Shown: one piece after another, positions 62,267 to 64,000 of the stretch
Layout of the letters: each line of letters opens with the position of its first letter
Position numbering within the stretch: the stretch's first letter is position 1
Source: Streptomyces hokutonensis
Lineage (GTDB): Bacteria; Actinomycetota; Actinomycetes; Streptomycetales; Streptomycetaceae
NCBI RefSeq assembly: GCF_000376565.1
Contig: NZ_BARG01000041.1
Coordinates: 1 to 64,000, forward strand
DNA length: 64,000 nt
Reading direction: 5' to 3'
Notes under the pieces: model-generated
What the model was told of the DNA's origin: nothing
The model's database searches: none
The model's input: the letters and a program-made list of their open reading frames with translations, nothing else
Program-made: the position numbers and the translations under genes

Positions 62267-63046
62267 ATGACCGCTCCGATACCCAGGGACATCCCGGACC
62301 TCCCCGCGGTACCCGGCATGCCCGCGCTGTTCGCCTCACCCGTTCCGGCCACCGCGGTGGTGGCTCCGTACCGTCGCCCGGCGGCGGCCGTGTACCGACT
62401 GCTGGTCGCGCTGGTGACGGCAGCGGCGGTGACCGCCGACCTGTTCCTCGGCAGCCCGATCAGGGTCCTGACCTACTTCACGATCCAGAGCAACATCCTG
62501 CTGGCCCTGGTCATGCTCGCCACCGCCCGCCGGGCCTGGACGGCCCGCCGCCCCCTTTCTCCTTTGGTGACGGGCGCGTCCCTGCTGTACATCACGATCA
62601 CCGGCCTGGTGTACCACCTGATCCTGGCGCACGCGTCGAGCCCGTTCGCGATGACGGGCGGCGCTCTCACGGGGTGGCAGGCGGTGACGAACCAGGTCCT
62701 GCACACGGTGACACCGATCGCGGCGGTGCTCGACTGGCTGCTGCTGACCGCACCCGGCCGACTGCACCTGCGGATGGCGGCGACGTGGCTGCTGTACCCG
62801 GCGACGTACCTGGCGGTGTATCTCGCCCGCGGCGAACTGATCTTCCCCGGCACCCCGGGCCGCTACCTCTACACATTCCTGGACGTCGAGCACCACGGCT
62901 ACAAGAGCGTCCTCGGCAACGCCCTCCTCCTCGGCCTCGCCTTCTACGCCCTCTCCGTCCTCCTCGTGGCCCTCGACCACGCCCGCCCCAACCCGATCCG
63001 CCACCGCGCCAAAACCGGATTTCGTCTCCAGCCACCGGTGGGCTAA
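62267..63046 (+). CDS. Pr6Pr family membrane protein
   Basis: 259 aa with six membrane helices: YRLLVALVTAAAVTADLFLG, FTIQSNILLALVMLAT, LLYITITGLVYHLILA, VLHTVTPIAAVLDWLLL, AATWLLYPATYLAVYLA, LLLGLAFYALSVLLVAL. The TIQSN and HxxxPxxxxxDW patterns are typical of the FAR-17a/AIG1-like Pr6Pr family. Substrate unknown. Confidence 0.85.
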   Translation: MTAPIPRDIPDLPAVPGMPALFASPVPATAVVAPYRRPAAAVYRLLVALVTAAAVTADLFLGSPIRVLTYFTIQSNILLALVMLATARRAWTARRPLSPLVTGASLLYITITGLVYHLILAHASSPFAMTGGALTGWQAVTNQVLHTVTPIAAVLDWLLLTAPGRLHLRMAATWLLYPATYLAVYLARGELIFPGTPGRYLYTFLDVEHHGYKSVLGNALLLGLAFYALSVLLVALDHARPNPIRHRAKTGFRLQPPVG

Positions 63047-63100
63047 AGTAAACGACGTCGCCGCGATGAGCAGCAACACCGGCAAGATGAGCGGCGACAT

Positions 63101-63174
63101 CGGGGTGTAGCGCAGCTTGGCAGCGCGCTTCGTTCGGGACGAAGAGGTCGTGGGTTCAAATCCCGCCACCCCGA
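63101..63174 (+). tRNA. tRNA-Pro (anticodon CGG)
   Basis: Acceptor CGGGGTG pairs with CACCCCG, discriminator A. D arm TAGCGCAGCTTGGCAGCGC, anticodon stem CTTCG/CGAAG loop with CGG, T arm GTGGGTTCAAATCCCGC. No encoded CCA. tRNA genes are common integration sites; the DNA to its right differs from the conserved backbone. Confidence 0.95.
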
Positions 63175-63190
63175 CAGCTAGACACCAGGT

Positions 63191-63224
63191 CAGGCCCGGT
63201 GCTGAGGGATCAGCGCCGGGTCTG
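63191..63224 (+). terminator. tRNA-Pro terminator hairpin
   Basis: CAGGCCCGGTGCTGA and TCAGCGCCGGGTCTG pair with two wobble positions around GGGA, followed by ATTT. Lies 16 bp past the tRNA. Confidence 0.65.
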
Positions 63225-63380
63225 ATTTGCGTTGCGTGCCTGTTTGGGAACCGTTGGGGAGCCAACTGGGTGTGATCTTCGGGATCCGTCTCCCGGGTTG
63301 GCTCCCCGAGAGTGGCGGAATCGGCCCCGTCCTCATCGGAGAGTCGGTCCAAGCGGTGTGGGACCCCGAGGCCGTCTCCG

Positions 63381-63839
63381 TCAGCCCCTGCCGCCCCACA
63401 CCGCTTCCAGGTCCCGGCAGCGGACCAGGACGGTCGCGTCGGTCAGTGCGATCTCGTGTGTGCAGCCGCCGTCCTCGTCCGGGAGGATTTCGTCGAGGAG
63501 GACGGCGTCGGCCGGCATCCAGTCGATGGAGTGTTCGTAGTCGACGGAGAAGTGCGTCACGCCCGAGTAGCTGATGCGCAGGCCGGCGTCGTGCTTGAAC
63601 TTGTTGGGCGCGAAGTCCAGGACCAGGCCGCCGCTCTTGTCGGTGGCGAGGTGGACCCCGGCCAGTTCCAGGTCCTTGACACAGCGGGTCGCGCCCGCGA
63701 TGTCGTAGTGGCCGGGGTCGGTGGCGAAGGACCGGGCGCCTGGGGGCAGGTCGGTGCGCAGGCGCGGCAGTTCGGCCAGATAGGCCCCGGGATCGACGAA
63801 GAATCCTCCGTCGTCCCAGACGGCCGTGACGTACTTCAT
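63381..63839 (-). CDS. Small acidic hypothetical protein, possible immunity protein
   Basis: 152 aa, starting MKYVTAVWDDGGFFVDPGAY; GGAGGG 6 nt before the ATG at 63839. Acidic, alpha/beta, no signal or membrane helix (ATDKSGGLVLDFAPNKFKHD; DAVLLDEILPDEDGGC). The upstream gene stop overlaps this ATG (ATGA), so the two are coupled. Family not recognised; the immunity role is inferred only from size, acidity and coupling. Confidence 0.7.
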   Translation of the reverse strand: MKYVTAVWDDGGFFVDPGAYLAELPRLRTDLPPGARSFATDPGHYDIAGATRCVKDLELAGVHLATDKSGGLVLDFAPNKFKHDAGLRISYSGVTHFSVDYEHSIDWMPADAVLLDEILPDEDGGCTHEIALTDATVLVRCRDLEAVWGGRG

Positions 63840-64000
63840 GTGCAACCCTCCGCAGCGAGAGGCGGCCGCCTCGACGTGTCTCCGGTGATGTCCTCTGTCC
63901 CCTTGGGAGCGATGCGGTCGGCCTTCCGCAGCTCCAGATCATCCGCCCCTTGATGACATTCTCCACGCCGGGCGGGACCTCGATCTCCGAGGCCTTGATG
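63836..64000 (-). pseudogene. 3' end of upstream gene, apparently frameshifted (partial)
   Basis: Enters from the right edge as IKASEIEVPPGVENVIKG and continues in another frame as ADDLELRKADRIAPKGTE then DITGDTSRRPPLAAEGCT with a stop overlapping the next ATG. One G missing in the minus-strand GGGG run at 63949-63946 would join the two. Could be a true mutation or a base-calling error. Family not recognised; perhaps the tail of a secreted toxin-like protein. Confidence 0.5.

Overview
High-GC actinobacterial chromosome, almost certainly Streptomyces. The signs are GC-rich third positions, GTG and TTG starts, bldG and wblA homologues, a K(+)-insensitive proton pyrophosphatase, a dTMP kinase fused to a membrane and coiled-coil region, and a gene order that from memory matches the S. 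coelicolor topA-bldG-crp-wblA region. Much of the order (holB-topA / helicase-Tad genes-6C RNA-HAD / acs / ephE-marP-nudix-nth-crp / RidA-paired ArsA ATPases-whiB4 type-ponA2 type-metallophosphoesterase) is also that of M. tuberculosis Rv3644c-Rv3683. Most of the window is therefore ancient core backbone, with lineage-specific inserts.

Layout. 1-6.6 kb is accessory: a 5'-truncated degenerate histidine kinase with a NarL-type regulator, small membrane and secreted proteins, a decayed radical SAM / subtilase pair (3.24-4.55 kb), and a 610-aa protein of unknown function. 6.9-24.5 kb, nearly all on the minus strand: tRNA-Thr(CGT), secreted S33 peptidase, holB, tmk fusion, topA, small membrane protein, Ser/Thr kinase, methyltransferase, lipoprotein, hppA. 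24.7-28.3 kb: anti-sigma-type ATPase and bldG on the minus strand, divergent from an MrfA-like helicase. 28.15-33.3 kb: an overlapping seven-gene Tad/Flp pilus-type operon. 33.6-35.1 kb: two non-coding RNA loci flank a HAD hydrolase, one a clear 6C RNA and one a candidate matching the slot of the reported 6S-like RNA. 35-43 kb: Fic-like protein, CooC/ParA-like ATPase, deacetylase-type lipoprotein, SulP-carbonic anhydrase fusion, acs with an unusual stem-loop leader. 43-50.4 kb: nhaA, holin-family protein, epoxide hydrolase, a 59-aa small protein, MarP-like protease, CoA-type nudix, nth, crp. 50.4-63.2 kb: propeller protein, nucleotidyltransferase, beta-lactamase-fold hydrolase, nudix, RidA, DUF4177, two ArsA-type ATPases, wblA, class A PBP, YqeY, metallophosphoesterase, Pr6Pr membrane protein, tRNA-Pro(CGG). 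The right edge has a small acidic protein translationally coupled to the end of an apparently frameshifted gene, possibly an effector/immunity pair.

How the genes work together. DNA replication and topology (holB, tmk, topA), DNA repair (helicase, nth), developmental control (bldG and its anti-sigma partner, wblA, crp), energy and ion balance (hppA, nhaA, SulP-carbonic anhydrase), acetate activation (acs) and cell-wall or envelope functions (PBP, MarP, Tad) sit side by side. The many ATGA/TGATG stop-start overlaps (kinase-regulator, Tad genes, nudix-hydrolase, RidA-DUF4177, ArsA pair, holin-hydrolase) indicate coupled translation. All family calls come from reading motifs; no database search was possible.
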